Source: Lentzea cavernae (GTDB lineage: Bacteria > Actinomycetota > Actinomycetes > Mycobacteriales > Pseudonocardiaceae). From it: a DNA stretch of 64,000 nt. The notes below the pieces were generated by a model. That model worked only from the letters and a program-made list of their open reading frames with translations. It was not told the DNA's origin and did not search any database. Both the position numbers and the translations under genes were made by a program. Shown here in pieces: positions 51,897 to 61,800 of the stretch. The stretch covers positions 558,001 to 622,000 of the forward strand of contig NZ_BNAR01000001.1 in the NCBI RefSeq assembly GCF_014653695.1, given 5' to 3'. The number at the start of each line of letters is the position of its first letter. The first letter of the stretch is position 1.

Positions 51897-53051
51897 ATGA
51901 GTGTCAAGGACGCGTTGCGCGAGCAGCGGATCGAGACGCCGTCGTGGGCGTACGGCAACTCCGGCACCCGGTTCAAGGTGTTCGCGCAGCAGGGAGTTCC
52001 GCGCACGCCGTACGAGAAGATCGACGACGCCGCGGTCGTGCACCGCCTCACCGGCGTCGCGCCGACCGTCGCGTTGCACATCCCGTGGGACAAGGTCGAC
52101 GACTACGGCAAGCTGGCGGAGTACGCACGGGATCGCGGTGTCGCGCTCGGGGCCATCAACTCCAACGTGTTCCAGGACGACGACTACAAGCTCGGCAGCG
52201 TCTGCCACCCGGACGCGGCGGTGCGGCGCAAGGCCCTCGGGCACCTGCTCGAGTGCGTGGACATCATGGACGCCACGGGGTCGCGCGATCTGAAGCTGTG
52301 GTTCGCGGACGGCCTGAACTACCCCGGCCAGGACAACATCCGGGAGCGGCAGGACCGGCTCGCCGAGGCGTTGCGGGAGACGTACTCGCGGCTCGGCGCG
52401 GACCAGCGGATGTTGCTGGAGTACAAGCTCTTCGAGCCCGCGTTCTACGTGACCGACGTGCCGGACTGGGGCACGGCGTTCGCGCACTGCCAGCAGCTGG
52501 GCGACCGGGCGCAGGTCGTGATCGACACCGGGCACCACGCCCCCGGCACGAACATCGAGTTCATCGTGTCGTTCCTGCTGCGGGCCGGGAAGCTCGGCGC
52601 GTTCGACTTCAACTCGCGCTTCTACGCCGACGACGACCTGATGGTCGGGGCGGCCGACCCGTTCCAGCTGTTCCGGATCATGCACGAGATCGTGCTCGCC
52701 GACGCGCTCAAGCCGGCGGCCGGCATCGCGTTCATGCTCGACCAGTGCCACAACCTGGAACCGAAGATCCCGGCGATCATCCGGTCGGTGCTCAACGTCC
52801 AGGAGGCCACGGCGAAGGCCCTCCTGGTCGACCAGGAGGCGTTGTCCGCCGCCCAGCAGGCCGGTGACGTGCTGGAGGCCAACGCCGCGTTGATGGACGC
52901 CTACAACACCGACGTGCGGCCGCTTCTGCGCGAGCTGCGCGAGGACATGGGGCTCGACCCCGACCCGATGGCCGCGTACCGGCGGTCCGGGTACGCCGAG
53001 CAGATCGTCCGCGAACGAGTCGGTGGCGAGGCCGCCGGGTGGGGTGCGTGA
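51897..53051 (+). CDS. rhaI: L-rhamnose isomerase (RhaI type)
   Basis: This 384-residue enzyme turns L-rhamnose into L-rhamnulose in the cytoplasm. It belongs to the Pseudomonas-type RhaI family, not to the enterobacterial RhaA family. Visible are IETPSWAYGNSGTRFKVF near the N terminus, LHIPWDKVDDY, WFADGLNYPGQDN, LLEYKLFEPAFY with the metal-binding Glu, VVIDTGHHAPG and FDFNSRFYADDDLMVG. The ATG at 51897 follows GGGGAGAAC. The stop and the next start share one base (TGATG). It uses a TIM barrel with two metal ions as in known relatives. Confidence 0.92.
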   Translation: MSVKDALREQRIETPSWAYGNSGTRFKVFAQQGVPRTPYEKIDDAAVVHRLTGVAPTVALHIPWDKVDDYGKLAEYARDRGVALGAINSNVFQDDDYKLGSVCHPDAAVRRKALGHLLECVDIMDATGSRDLKLWFADGLNYPGQDNIRERQDRLAEALRETYSRLGADQRMLLEYKLFEPAFYVTDVPDWGTAFAHCQQLGDRAQVVIDTGHHAPGTNIEFIVSFLLRAGKLGAFDFNSRFYADDDLMVGAADPFQLFRIMHEIVLADALKPAAGIAFMLDQCHNLEPKIPAIIRSVLNVQEATAKALLVDQEALSAAQQAGDVLEANAALMDAYNTDVRPLLRELREDMGLDPDPMAAYRRSGYAEQIVRERVGGEAAGWGA

Positions 53052-55075
53052 TGGAGCAGGTCGAAGCGCTGCTGGGCCGGAGCAACCGGCTCGGCGCCGA
53101 TCCGCGCAACACCAACTACGCGGGTGGCAACACCTCGGCCAAGGGGGCCGTGACCGACCCCGTCACCGGACAGCCCGTGGACCTGATGTGGGTCAAGGGA
53201 TCCGGTGGGGACCTGGGCACCCTGCGGGAGTCCGGGCTGGCCGTCCTGCGGCTCGACCGGCTGCGCGCGCTCACCGGGGTCTACCCGGGAGTGGAGCACG
53301 AGGACGAGATGGTCGCCGCGTTCGACTTCTGCCTGCACGGCAAGGGAGGCGCGGCACCGTCGATCGACACGGCCATGCACGGTCTCGTGGACGCGGCGCA
53401 CGTCGACCACCTGCACCCGGACGCCGGCATCGCGTTCGCGACGGCCGCCGACGGTGAGGCGCTGGTCAAGGCGTGCTTCGGCGACCGCGTGGCGTGGGTG
53501 CCGTGGCGGCGGCCCGGTTTCCAGCTGGGACTGGACATCGCGGCGATCAGGCGCGACCACCCGCAGGCGATCGGCGTGGTCCTGGGCGGGCACGGCATCA
53601 CCGCGTGGGGCGCGACGAGCGAGGAGTGCGAGGCCCACTCGCTGGAGATCATCAAGACCGCCCAGCGCTACCTCGACGACAACGGCCGCGCCGAGCCGTT
53701 CGGCCCGGTGGTGCACGAAGCGCTGTCGTCGGAGGATCGACGGCTCCGGGCTGCCGAGCTGGCGCCGGTGATCCGCGGCCTGGCCTCGACGGACAGCCCG
53801 CAGGTCGGTCACTTCACCGACTCCGGGGTGGTGCTGGACTTCCTGTCTCGGGAACGGCATCCCGAACTGGCCGCGCTCGGCACGTCGTGCCCCGACCACT
53901 TCCTGCGTACCAAGGTCCGCCCGCTGGTGGTCGACCTGCCTCCGAGTGCGCCCCTGGAAGACGTCGTGGAGCGCTTGGCGCAGCTGCACGCCGCCTACCG
54001 CGAGGACTACCGGGCTTACTACGAGCGGCACGCCGAGCCGGACAGCCCGCCGATGCGCGGAGCGGACCCGGCCGTCGTGCTGGTGCCGGGCGTCGGCATG
54101 TTCAGCTTCGGCCGCGACAAGCAGACCGCGCGGGTCGCCGGAGAGTTCTACGTGAACGCGATCAACGTGATGCGGGGGGCCGAATCGGTCTCGCGGTACG
54201 CGCCGATCGAGGAGCGCGAGAAGTTCCGCATCGAGTACTGGGCGCTCGAGGAGGCCAAGCTGCGGCGAATGCCGAAGCCCAAGCCGCTCGCCACCCGCGT
54301 CGCGCTCGTCACCGGCGGCGGATCGGGCATCGGCAGGGCCGTGGCCGTCCGACTGGCTGCGGAGGGCGCGTGCGTCGTGGTCGCCGACCGCGACGGTGAC
54401 GCGGCACGTGAGGTCGCCGCGCAGATCGGTTCCGCAGACGTGGCCGTGGCGGTGACCGTCGACGTCACCGACGCTTCCGGCATCGCCGAGGCGTTCCGCG
54501 CGGCGTCGCTCGCGTTCGGCGGCGTGGACCTCGTCGTCAACAACGCGGGCCTGTCGATCTCCAAGCCTCTCGCGGAGACCACCGAGGCCGACTGGGACCT
54601 GCAGCACGACGTGATGGCCAAGGGCTCGTTCCTGGTGTCGCAGCAGGCGGCCAAGGTCATGCGCGCACAGGGCATGGGCGGCGACGTCGTCTACATCTCC
54701 AGCAAGAACGCGGTGTTCGCCGGCCCGAACAACGTGGCGTACGGGGCGGCCAAGGCCGACCAGGCGCACCAGGTGCGGTTGCTGGCAGCTGAACTCGGCG
54801 AGGACGGCATCCGCGTCAACGGCATCAACCCCGACGGCGTGGTCCGCGGCTCCGGCATCTTCGCCGGCGGCTGGGGAGCACAGCGCGCCGCCGTCTACGG
54901 CGTGCCCGAGGAGGAACTCGGCGCGTTCTACGCCCAGCGCACCCTGCTCAAGCGCGAGGTGCTGCCCGAACACGTGGCCGCCGCGGTGTTCGCGCTGACA
55001 GCAGGCGACCTGTCGCTCACGACCGGCCTGCACGTGCCCGTCGACGCGGGCGTAGCAGCGGCCTTCCTGCGATGA
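53051..55075 (+). CDS. rhaD: rhamnulose-1-phosphate aldolase / lactaldehyde dehydrogenase fusion
   Basis: This 674-residue bifunctional enzyme splits L-rhamnulose-1-phosphate into dihydroxyacetone phosphate and L-lactaldehyde, and then oxidises the aldehyde. The N-terminal part (1-410) is a class II aldolase with NTSAKG, zinc-type ligands in AAHVDHLHPD (H120, H122) and GGHGITAWG. The C-terminal part (about 415-674) is a short-chain dehydrogenase with TGGGSGIG (421-428), VVNNAGLSISKPL and catalytic Tyr/Lys in YGAAKAD. The fusion is the known RhaD/RhaE arrangement of many actinobacteria and rhizobia. Its ATG shares one base with the isomerase stop, and the kinase gene overlaps its end. Confidence 0.92.
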   Translation: MEQVEALLGRSNRLGADPRNTNYAGGNTSAKGAVTDPVTGQPVDLMWVKGSGGDLGTLRESGLAVLRLDRLRALTGVYPGVEHEDEMVAAFDFCLHGKGGAAPSIDTAMHGLVDAAHVDHLHPDAGIAFATAADGEALVKACFGDRVAWVPWRRPGFQLGLDIAAIRRDHPQAIGVVLGGHGITAWGATSEECEAHSLEIIKTAQRYLDDNGRAEPFGPVVHEALSSEDRRLRAAELAPVIRGLASTDSPQVGHFTDSGVVLDFLSRERHPELAALGTSCPDHFLRTKVRPLVVDLPPSAPLEDVVERLAQLHAAYREDYRAYYERHAEPDSPPMRGADPAVVLVPGVGMFSFGRDKQTARVAGEFYVNAINVMRGAESVSRYAPIEEREKFRIEYWALEEAKLRRMPKPKPLATRVALVTGGGSGIGRAVAVRLAAEGACVVVADRDGDAAREVAAQIGSADVAVAVTVDVTDASGIAEAFRAASLAFGGVDLVVNNAGLSISKPLAETTEADWDLQHDVMAKGSFLVSQQAAKVMRAQGMGGDVVYISSKNAVFAGPNNVAYGAAKADQAHQVRLLAAELGEDGIRVNGINPDGVVRGSGIFAGGWGAQRAAVYGVPEEELGAFYAQRTLLKREVLPEHVAAAVFALTAGDLSLTTGLHVPVDAGVAAAFLR

Positions 55076-56367
55076 CAGCGGTCGCGGCGGTCGACCTCGG
55101 TGCGTCCAGCGGCCGGGTGGTGCGCGGGGTCGTCACCGACGGCGGCGTGCACGTCGAGGAGGTGCACCGGTTCGCCAACGGACCGGTGCACGTGGGCGAC
55201 CGGCTGCACTGGGACGTCCGCCGGCTCCACCGGGAGGTGCTGACCGGGCTGGGGCTCGCCGGTGAGATCGCCGGCATCGGCATCGACAGCTGGGCGGTCG
55301 ACTACGGCCTGCTCGACGCCTCGGGCGAACTGCTCGCCGATCCCGTGCACTACCGCGACTCCCGCACCGACGGCATCAAGCCCGCCGACGGGCTCTACGA
55401 GGTCAACGGGCTGCAGTTCCAGCCGTTCAACACCATGTTCCAGCTCATGGCCGAACCGCTGCTCCCCCAGGCCTCCCAGCTCCTGCTCATCCCGGACCTG
55501 ATCTCCTACTGGCTCACCGGCGAGCGCGGCGCCGAGTACACCAACGCGACCACGACCGGGCTGATCGACGTCCGAACAGGACAGTGGTCGCCCGAGCTCA
55601 CCCGTGACCTGCCGGGCATTCTGCCCGCGCTGCGCCACCCCGGTGATCCGGCCGGTGTCTTCGGGGGTGTTCCCGTCACGGCCGTCGGCTCGCACGACAC
55701 CGCGTCCGCCGTGGTCGCCGTGCCTGCCTCGTCCGAGCACTTCGCCTACATCTCCTGCGGCACCTGGTCTTTGGTGGGTGTCGAGCTGGACTCCCCGGTG
55801 GTGACCGAGGAGAGCAGGGCCGCCAACTTCACCAACGAGGGCGGTGTCGACGGCACGATCCGCTACCTCCGCAACGTGATGGGCCTGTGGTTGTTGCAGG
55901 AATGCCTGCGAACGTGGAACGCCGACCTGGGACCGCTGCTGCGGGAGGCCGCTACAGCCACGGGATCGGTCTTCGACCCCAACGACCCGGTGTTCCTCCC
56001 GCCCGGCGACATGCCCGCCCGGATCGAGCGGTGGTGCGGGAAGAGCATGTCCAGGCCGGAGATCGTGCGGTCCGTCCTGGACAGTCTCGCGTTCGCCCAC
56101 CGTGACGCCATCGCGGACGCACAACGGTTGTCGGGCAAGGAAGTCGACGTCGTGCACGTGGTCGGCGGCGGTTCGCACAACGAGTTGTTGTGCCAGCTCA
56201 CCGCCGACGCGTGCGGTCTGCCCGTGGTGGCGGGGCCGGCGGAGGCCACGGCGTTGGGGAACGTTCTGGTGCAGGCACGTGCGGCGGGCGCGGTGCACGG
56301 CACGCTGGCGGACCTGAGGAAGCTGGTCCGGCAGTCGCAGCCGCTGCGGCGCTACTCGCCCCGCTGA
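55072..56367 (+). CDS. rhaB: rhamnulokinase
   Basis: This 431-residue FGGY-family kinase phosphorylates L-rhamnulose at C1. The N terminus VAAVDLGASSGRVVRG is the rhamnulokinase ATPase-fold start. Further blocks are GIGIDSWAVDYGLL, YRDSRTDGI, PFNTMFQL, VGSHDTASAVVAVP and SCGTWSLVGVEL. It is somewhat shorter than the enterobacterial protein but the core is complete. It is the last gene of the rhamnose operon. Its 3' end overlaps the convergent protease gene by 16 bases, and no terminator is visible there. Confidence 0.92.
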   Translation: MTAVAAVDLGASSGRVVRGVVTDGGVHVEEVHRFANGPVHVGDRLHWDVRRLHREVLTGLGLAGEIAGIGIDSWAVDYGLLDASGELLADPVHYRDSRTDGIKPADGLYEVNGLQFQPFNTMFQLMAEPLLPQASQLLLIPDLISYWLTGERGAEYTNATTTGLIDVRTGQWSPELTRDLPGILPALRHPGDPAGVFGGVPVTAVGSHDTASAVVAVPASSEHFAYISCGTWSLVGVELDSPVVTEESRAANFTNEGGVDGTIRYLRNVMGLWLLQECLRTWNADLGPLLREAATATGSVFDPNDPVFLPPGDMPARIERWCGKSMSRPEIVRSVLDSLAFAHRDAIADAQRLSGKEVDVVHVVGGGSHNELLCQLTADACGLPVVAGPAEATALGNVLVQARAAGAVHGTLADLRKLVRQSQPLRRYSPR

Positions 56368-57215
56368 ACCCTCGGCTGGATCTGCCCGGCGCGGGCAGCC
56401 CGGCGCAGCATCAGCACGGTGGCCGCCGAGCAGACCAGTAGCGCCAGCAAGCTGGCCTCCGGGCCGAACGTCCCGCCGGTGAGCACCGTCGGACCGGACA
56501 GGGTGGTGCGCAGCAGTCCGTCGGGCACGTCGTTCGACCCGGACACCGCGATGCCGAAGAGGCCGGCGTGGGTGAAGTTCCAGGCGAAGTGCAGCCCGAT
56601 CGGGAACCACAGCGACCTGGTCAGCACGTACGCCGCGGCCAGCATCGCGCCGCCGGTGAGCCCGATCGCGAGCGCTCCCCACAGCGTGGCGTTGACGTTG
56701 ACCAGGTGCGTCGCGCCGAACAGCAACGAGGACAGGACCAGCGAGATCACCGTTCCGGCCCGCTCCTCCAGGATGCGGAAGAGCACACCGCGGAACAGAA
56801 CCTCCTCCATGGTCGCAACGCTCAACATCATCCCGACGAGCCCCAGGGCACCGAAGAAGGAGTTCCACGACAGCGCGTCCAGGCCGCCGAACACCGCGAT
56901 CAGCAGCATCATGGCGCAGAACAGCCCGAAGCCGAGCAACGCGCCCCTGCTCAGCCCCGGCCACCGGTCCCGCGCCGCGAGCTCCGGCACGTCGTCCCGC
57001 TCCTCGACCTTCCGCGAGAGCCGGCGGTAACAGGCGATCCCCGCGACGGCGAGTCCGACGCCGACGGGCAGTGCCAGCAGGGGAACCGGCGCGACGAGGG
57101 TGTCGATGCCGACCACCGCCAGCATCACCGCGAACAGCGAGACGAAGAGGACCGGGAACCTGAACCGGCGCAACGACCTGACGGGGGAACGGCTGTCCTC
57201 GGGGCTTGGCTTCAT
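56352..57215 (-). CDS. CPBP-family intramembrane metalloprotease
   Basis: This 287-residue membrane protein belongs to the CPBP (CaaX protease and bacteriocin-processing) family. Seven or eight hydrophobic segments surround the motifs TMEEVLFRGVLFR (E137, E138, R142), FGATHLVNVN and LHFAWNFTHAGLFG, in which the Glu and His residues bind zinc. The ATG at 57215 follows AGGAAG; an earlier ATG at 57263 would add 16 residues without a membrane start. The C terminus is antisense to the end of the rhamnulokinase gene. Its substrate is unknown. It is probably unrelated to rhamnose use. Confidence 0.85.
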   Translation of the reverse strand: MKPSPEDSRSPVRSLRRFRFPVLFVSLFAVMLAVVGIDTLVAPVPLLALPVGVGLAVAGIACYRRLSRKVEERDDVPELAARDRWPGLSRGALLGFGLFCAMMLLIAVFGGLDALSWNSFFGALGLVGMMLSVATMEEVLFRGVLFRILEERAGTVISLVLSSLLFGATHLVNVNATLWGALAIGLTGGAMLAAAYVLTRSLWFPIGLHFAWNFTHAGLFGIAVSGSNDVPDGLLRTTLSGPTVLTGGTFGPEASLLALLVCSAATVLMLRRAARAGQIQPRVQRGE

Positions 57216-57326
57216 GTCTCCGGCTTCCTGAGTCGTTTGCGGGGCAACGCAAACGCTAGACATCAGGTCAGCCGGGCGAATCCCACCGGAGAGGACGTTC
57301 GCGGGTAGCTCTCACGGGGGACAGCG

Positions 57327-57857
57327 TCACCGCTCCCCCGCCGGCATGGCCACCAGGCTCACCACCCGGCGCGTGCGCCCGTCCCCCGGCTCACCACCGG
57401 CCCGGGCGGTGACCGCCGCACGCAGTTCGGCCAGCAGCTCCTCGTGCTCCTGATCCGTCAGCCACAGCGCGGCCTGCTGGTACGTCACACCATCCGCTGC
57501 GGGATCGGCCGGTTCCCGTTCCAGGTACTGACCGAAGTCCGCCAGCAGGCCACCGGTGAACGCGGTGAAGGCGTTGCGGTGGTCGTCCGGTGTCATGGCG
57601 GCGCGGTCGGCCTCGCCCAGCTCGACGCGGTCGCGGCGCAGCCGGTAGGTGCGTTCCATGATGCCCCGCACCCGCTTCTCCTCCAGCACCTCGAGGACTC
57701 CCGCGTCGGCGAGCACGGCGACGTGCCGGTACATCGTGGCCGGGGCGATCTCGGGCAGGCGCTGGCGCAGTTGCGTGGTCGTGCTGGGGCGCCCGTCCAG
57801 CATCGCCTGGACGACGCGCATCCGGACGGGGTGCAGCAGGAGGTCCGAGGTCGCCAT
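57327..57857 (-). CDS. HTH transcriptional regulator (ArsR/winged-helix type)
   Basis: This 176-residue cytoplasmic regulator has a winged helix at its N terminus (about 1-75: LHPVRMRVVQAMLDGRPST, TTQLRQRLPEIAPATMYRHV). A helical C-terminal part with QQAALWLTDQEHEELLAEL probably makes a dimer. It is divergent from an alpha/beta-hydrolase gene, and the 57-base gap contains an inverted repeat that covers the promoter. It very likely represses that hydrolase and itself. The start ATG at 57857 has a weak ribosome binding site; no better choice is near. Confidence 0.8.
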   Translation of the reverse strand: MATSDLLLHPVRMRVVQAMLDGRPSTTTQLRQRLPEIAPATMYRHVAVLADAGVLEVLEEKRVRGIMERTYRLRRDRVELGEADRAAMTPDDHRNAFTAFTGGLLADFGQYLEREPADPAADGVTYQQAALWLTDQEHEELLAELRAAVTARAGGEPGDGRTRRVVSLVAMPAGER

Positions 57858-57871
57858 GTCCCCACGATCTC

Positions 57872-57898
57872 ATCAGTGATACTGTTCTCAAAACTGAT
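57872..57898. promoter_or_regulatory. inverted-repeat operator between HTH regulator and hydrolase
   Basis: ATCAGT (57872-57877) and ACTGAT (57893-57898) are inverted repeats with a 15-base spacer, in AT-rich DNA that stands out from the surroundings. The short divergent gap means a bound regulator would affect both genes. Confidence 0.6.
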
Positions 57899-57914
57899 AA
57901 CGGAAGGACCGGCC

Positions 57915-58832
57915 ATGAACGGCACCACCCACGCGGGCCACGACGTCGAGATCACCCTGGACTCCGGCGGCCACACCCTGCACGGCACCCTCACCCTTCC
58001 GCCAGGGCCGGGTCCGCACCCGGCGGCGCTGTGCTTACCCGGCTCGGGCAAGGTCGACCGCGACTCCAACGCCGGGCGGGTGCGGATGGACCTGGGCGTT
58101 CCACTGGCGCAAGCCCTTGCGCGGCAGGGCATCGCGTCGTTGCGGTACGACCGGCGCGGGGTGGGCGCCTCCCCCGGCGACTGGCGTGCCGCGGGGTTCC
58201 TGGACAACCGCGCCGACGCGGCCCTGGCACTGCGCACGCTCCGGGCGCGGCCGGAGATCCGGCCGGACGCGGTCGGCGTGCTCGGGCACAGCGAAGGTGC
58301 CGTCCACGCCATGGGGCTCGGTGCCCACGAACGTCCCGCGGCCGTGGTGCTGCTCGCCGGGTACGCGCGTACCGGCAAAGAAGCCCTTCTGTGGCAGGCA
58401 GGACGGGTCGCGGGCACGCTGCCGCGGCCGATCCGCCCGTTGCTGCCCCTCCTCGGCCGGATCGGCCTGAGGCAGCTCGCCGCGCTGGAGGCCACCACCA
58501 CCGACGTGGCCAGGGTCGGCGGGGCGCGGGTCAACGCCCGGTGGTGGCGTGAGCAGCTGGCGTACGACCCCCGCGCCGACCTGTCCGGCATCACCGCGCC
58601 GGTCCTCGCGATCACCGGCGACAAGGACCTCCAGGTCGACCCCGGTGACCTGGATGTCGTCGCGTCACTCGTGCCCGGCGCCGAGATCCGGCTCGTGCCC
58701 GACCTGACCCACGTCCTGCGGCGCGACGCCAAGGCGCCCGCGCTGACGTCCTACAGCCGGTTGTTGCGTCAGCCGGTGGACTCCGAGCTGCTCGCCGAGG
58801 TCGCGCTCTGGCTGGCTCAACGGCTTCGCTGA
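57915..58832 (+). CDS. alpha/beta-hydrolase
   Basis: This 305-residue cytoplasmic serine hydrolase has no signal peptide. It opens with a beta-strand block VEITLDSGGHTLHGTLTLP, then LCLPGSGKVDRDSN, SLRYDRRGVGAS and the nucleophile elbow VGVLGHSEGAVH with S126. The Asp (ITGDKDLQVDPGD) and His (VPDLTHVLR) follow in order. The family includes dienelactone hydrolase-like and lysophospholipase-like esterases; a substrate cannot be assigned. The ATG at 57915 follows GGAAGG. Its stop lies two bases from the convergent GH78 stop. Confidence 0.83.
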   Translation: MNGTTHAGHDVEITLDSGGHTLHGTLTLPPGPGPHPAALCLPGSGKVDRDSNAGRVRMDLGVPLAQALARQGIASLRYDRRGVGASPGDWRAAGFLDNRADAALALRTLRARPEIRPDAVGVLGHSEGAVHAMGLGAHERPAAVVLLAGYARTGKEALLWQAGRVAGTLPRPIRPLLPLLGRIGLRQLAALEATTTDVARVGGARVNARWWREQLAYDPRADLSGITAPVLAITGDKDLQVDPGDLDVVASLVPGAEIRLVPDLTHVLRRDAKAPALTSYSRLLRQPVDSELLAEVALWLAQRLR

Positions 58833-58834
58833 CG

Positions 58835-61800
58835 TCAGGAGGCCGCGATCGCGGTCGCGCTGCCGTTGAACTTCCACCGCCCGTGCGGCACCTTCACCAC
58901 ACCGGCGCCCGGCACGTGCACCTCGGCGGTGGCGCCCACCGGCACCTCGACGGTCAGCTTCACCACGCCGTCGACCTTGGCCCACGCCACGCTGATCCGC
59001 CCGCGCACGCTCTCGAACTCGAAACTGGCCCACGACAGGGCACCGGTGACCGGCCGGACCGTGAACGTCCGGTAGCCCGCGTCGCCCGGTCGCAACCCGG
59101 TGACGTGCTCGTACAGCCACTGCACGAGGGTTCCCTTGAAGTAGTGGTTGCGCGAACGGGTGCCGGTGTCCCACATCTCCCACATGGTGTCGGCGCCGTT
59201 CGAGAACCAGTGGCCCCAGCTCGGGTACGACCGCTCGGTCGCCATGGCGTGGGCGGCGTCGGCGTGGCCGTTGTCGCTCAACGCCTGCAGCAGCACGCTG
59301 GCGCCGAGGCAGCCGACGTCGACGTGGTTGCCGTTGGCCCTGACCTCGGCGGCCAGCTTGTCGGCCACGGTCTGGACCGACCCGGCCGGCACCATGCCGA
59401 ACGCCAGCGGGATCGCGTTGGACGTCTGCCGGTAGCCGGTGTCGCGCGCGGTGCGGTAGTAGCCGTCGAGGAACGTCTTGTTGAACGTTGCCAACAGCTC
59501 GGCCGCGACCTGGCGGTAGCGCGGTACCGGCTTGCCGATCACGTCGCCGAGTTCGGCGGTGTGCAGCAGCGCGCGGTAGAGGTACGCGGTCGCGGTGAGC
59601 CGGGTGTCCTCGGGCGGGATGCCGCCGGAGTCCGGCGGCAGGAAGTCGCCGAGCGCGGTGACGGCGAGGCCGTCGCGCAGCCTGCCGATCTCCCAGTCCA
59701 GGTACCGGGTGAGCACCGGCCAGTGTTGTGCGGGCAGGCGGTCGTCACCGTAGGTGCGGTACATCTCCCGCAGCACGAACGGGTACACGGTCGTCCACTC
59801 GGGAGCCGGTGCCAGCTCGCGGTAGCCCCAGCCGCCGCTCGGCACGATCACCGGGAGCTGGCCCGCGGTGTCCTGGCTGTCCGCGAGGTCGCCGAGCCAC
59901 TTGGTGAAGAACTTCGCCATGCCGAACTCGGCGAGCATCGACGGCGCGCCGACCTGCGCGTCGCCCGTCCAGCCGTTCTTCTCGTAGGTCGGGGTGTCGG
60001 TGGGGATGCCGTGCAGGTTGTTCGCGACCGTGCGGCGCATCGCGGCGTCGTACTGCTCGAACAACGGCTCGGAGCAGCGGAACGTGCTGACCTTCGGCAC
60101 GTCCGAGTGCACCAGGCGGCCGACGAGCTTCGGGGCGGCGCTCAGGCCGGTCACCTCGACGTAGCGGAAGCCCTTGTAGGAGAACTTCGGCTCCCACGTC
60201 TCCTCCCCGCCGGCGCAGACGTACTCGTCGAGCTGGATTCGGCCGCCGCTGACGTGGCCGTTCTCCATGCGAACGCTGCCATCGGAGTTCAGCGTCTCGC
60301 CGTGCTTGAGCCGCACCACCGTGCCCGCGGGCGCGTTCACCGCGAGCTGCGTCCAGCCCGACATCGTGCGGCCCATGTCGGCGACGAACACGCCCGGCCG
60401 GAGAACGCTCACAGCCGGCGTGACCGACTCGATCACGCGGATCGGTTCGTGCTCCTGGGCTTTCAGCGCGCCCTTCGGGGCGGGCCTGGCCGTGGTGCGG
60501 TGCCACGAGCTGTCGTCGAAGCCCGGCCTCGTCCAGTCGCGCGGCGCGAGGCGGGCGTCGTAGGTCTCGCCGGTGTACTGCGAGTTCGAGATCGTCGGGC
60601 CGTCGGTGAGGCGCCACTGCTCGTCGGACGCGATGGTGGTCCGCGTGCCGTCGGGGTGGTCGATCTCCAGCTGTGCCAGCAGTTTGGGCTCGTCGTGCCA
60701 CGGCGGGCGCTCCCACCGCCACACGTTCGGCGTCTTCATCCCGTAGAAGCCGCGGCCCAGCGTCACGCCGATCGCGTTGCGGCCGCCGCGGACCAGGCTC
60801 GTGACGTCGTGCGTCGCGTAGAGGACGGTGTTGTCGTAGTCGGTGAAACCGGGGTCGAGCACGCGGTCGCCGACGCGGCGGCCGTTGATCTCGGTCTCGT
60901 GGTAGGCGAGGCCGCTGACGTACAGCCGGGCGCGCTTCACCGGTTTGGTGAGCGCGAACTCCCTGCGCAGCAACGGCGCGGGCTGCTCCTTCACCGTGAC
61001 GTTCGCGCCCCACGGGCCCTGGCCGTACGGGTCGAGCACGGTCGCCGGAGCCCACGCCGAGTCGTCGAAGTCCGGCGTCTGCCAGCCGGGCTGCTCGGTC
61101 TCGGAGACCTTCCAGCCGGGACCGGTGACGAGCTCGCGCTGACCATCTGGCAGGTCCACTAGCAGCCTCAGCAGGAGTCCGGCGGGGCCGGCCGACCTGT
61201 TGGTGGCGCGGGCGGCCACCACGATCCGCCTGCCCGCCAGGCGGGTCACGTCGGCGCGTTGCCCGACCTTCCAGATGTCGACCTGTTCGGAGACGTGCAC
61301 GACCTCGGACCCGTTGACGTACAACGTGAAATCGTCGTCCGCGGTCGCGACGAGCCTGGCGCGCACGGCGTCCGCGGGCAGGTCGAGCGAGGCGCGGAAC
61401 CACCGGCTCTCGACCGGTGTCGTGGCGGACCAGATCCACCGGGCACCGGTGAAGTCGATCGCCGTGTCCGCGGCGCCGATCCACCGCGCCTGCCACGGCG
61501 TGCCGAGCAGCGCCGTCTCCCACCAGCCTGTCGTGCTCCACGCCGACGGCCGGTTCGCCCCGTCCCACACCCGGACGCGCCAGTGGTAGCGGGTGCGGGG
61601 CTCGAGCTCCTCGCCGCCGAACGCGATCCCCGTGGTGCGGTCCGAGCCGACCTTGCCGGACTGCCACACGTCCGCGCGGCCGGGCGCGGTGCCGACCTCG
61701 ACCTGGTAGGCGGTCTGCCGGGCGCCGGTACCGCCCGCCTCCAGCACCCAGCCGAGCCGGGGTGCGGTGACGTCCGTGCCCAGCAGGGTCTCCGCGTACT

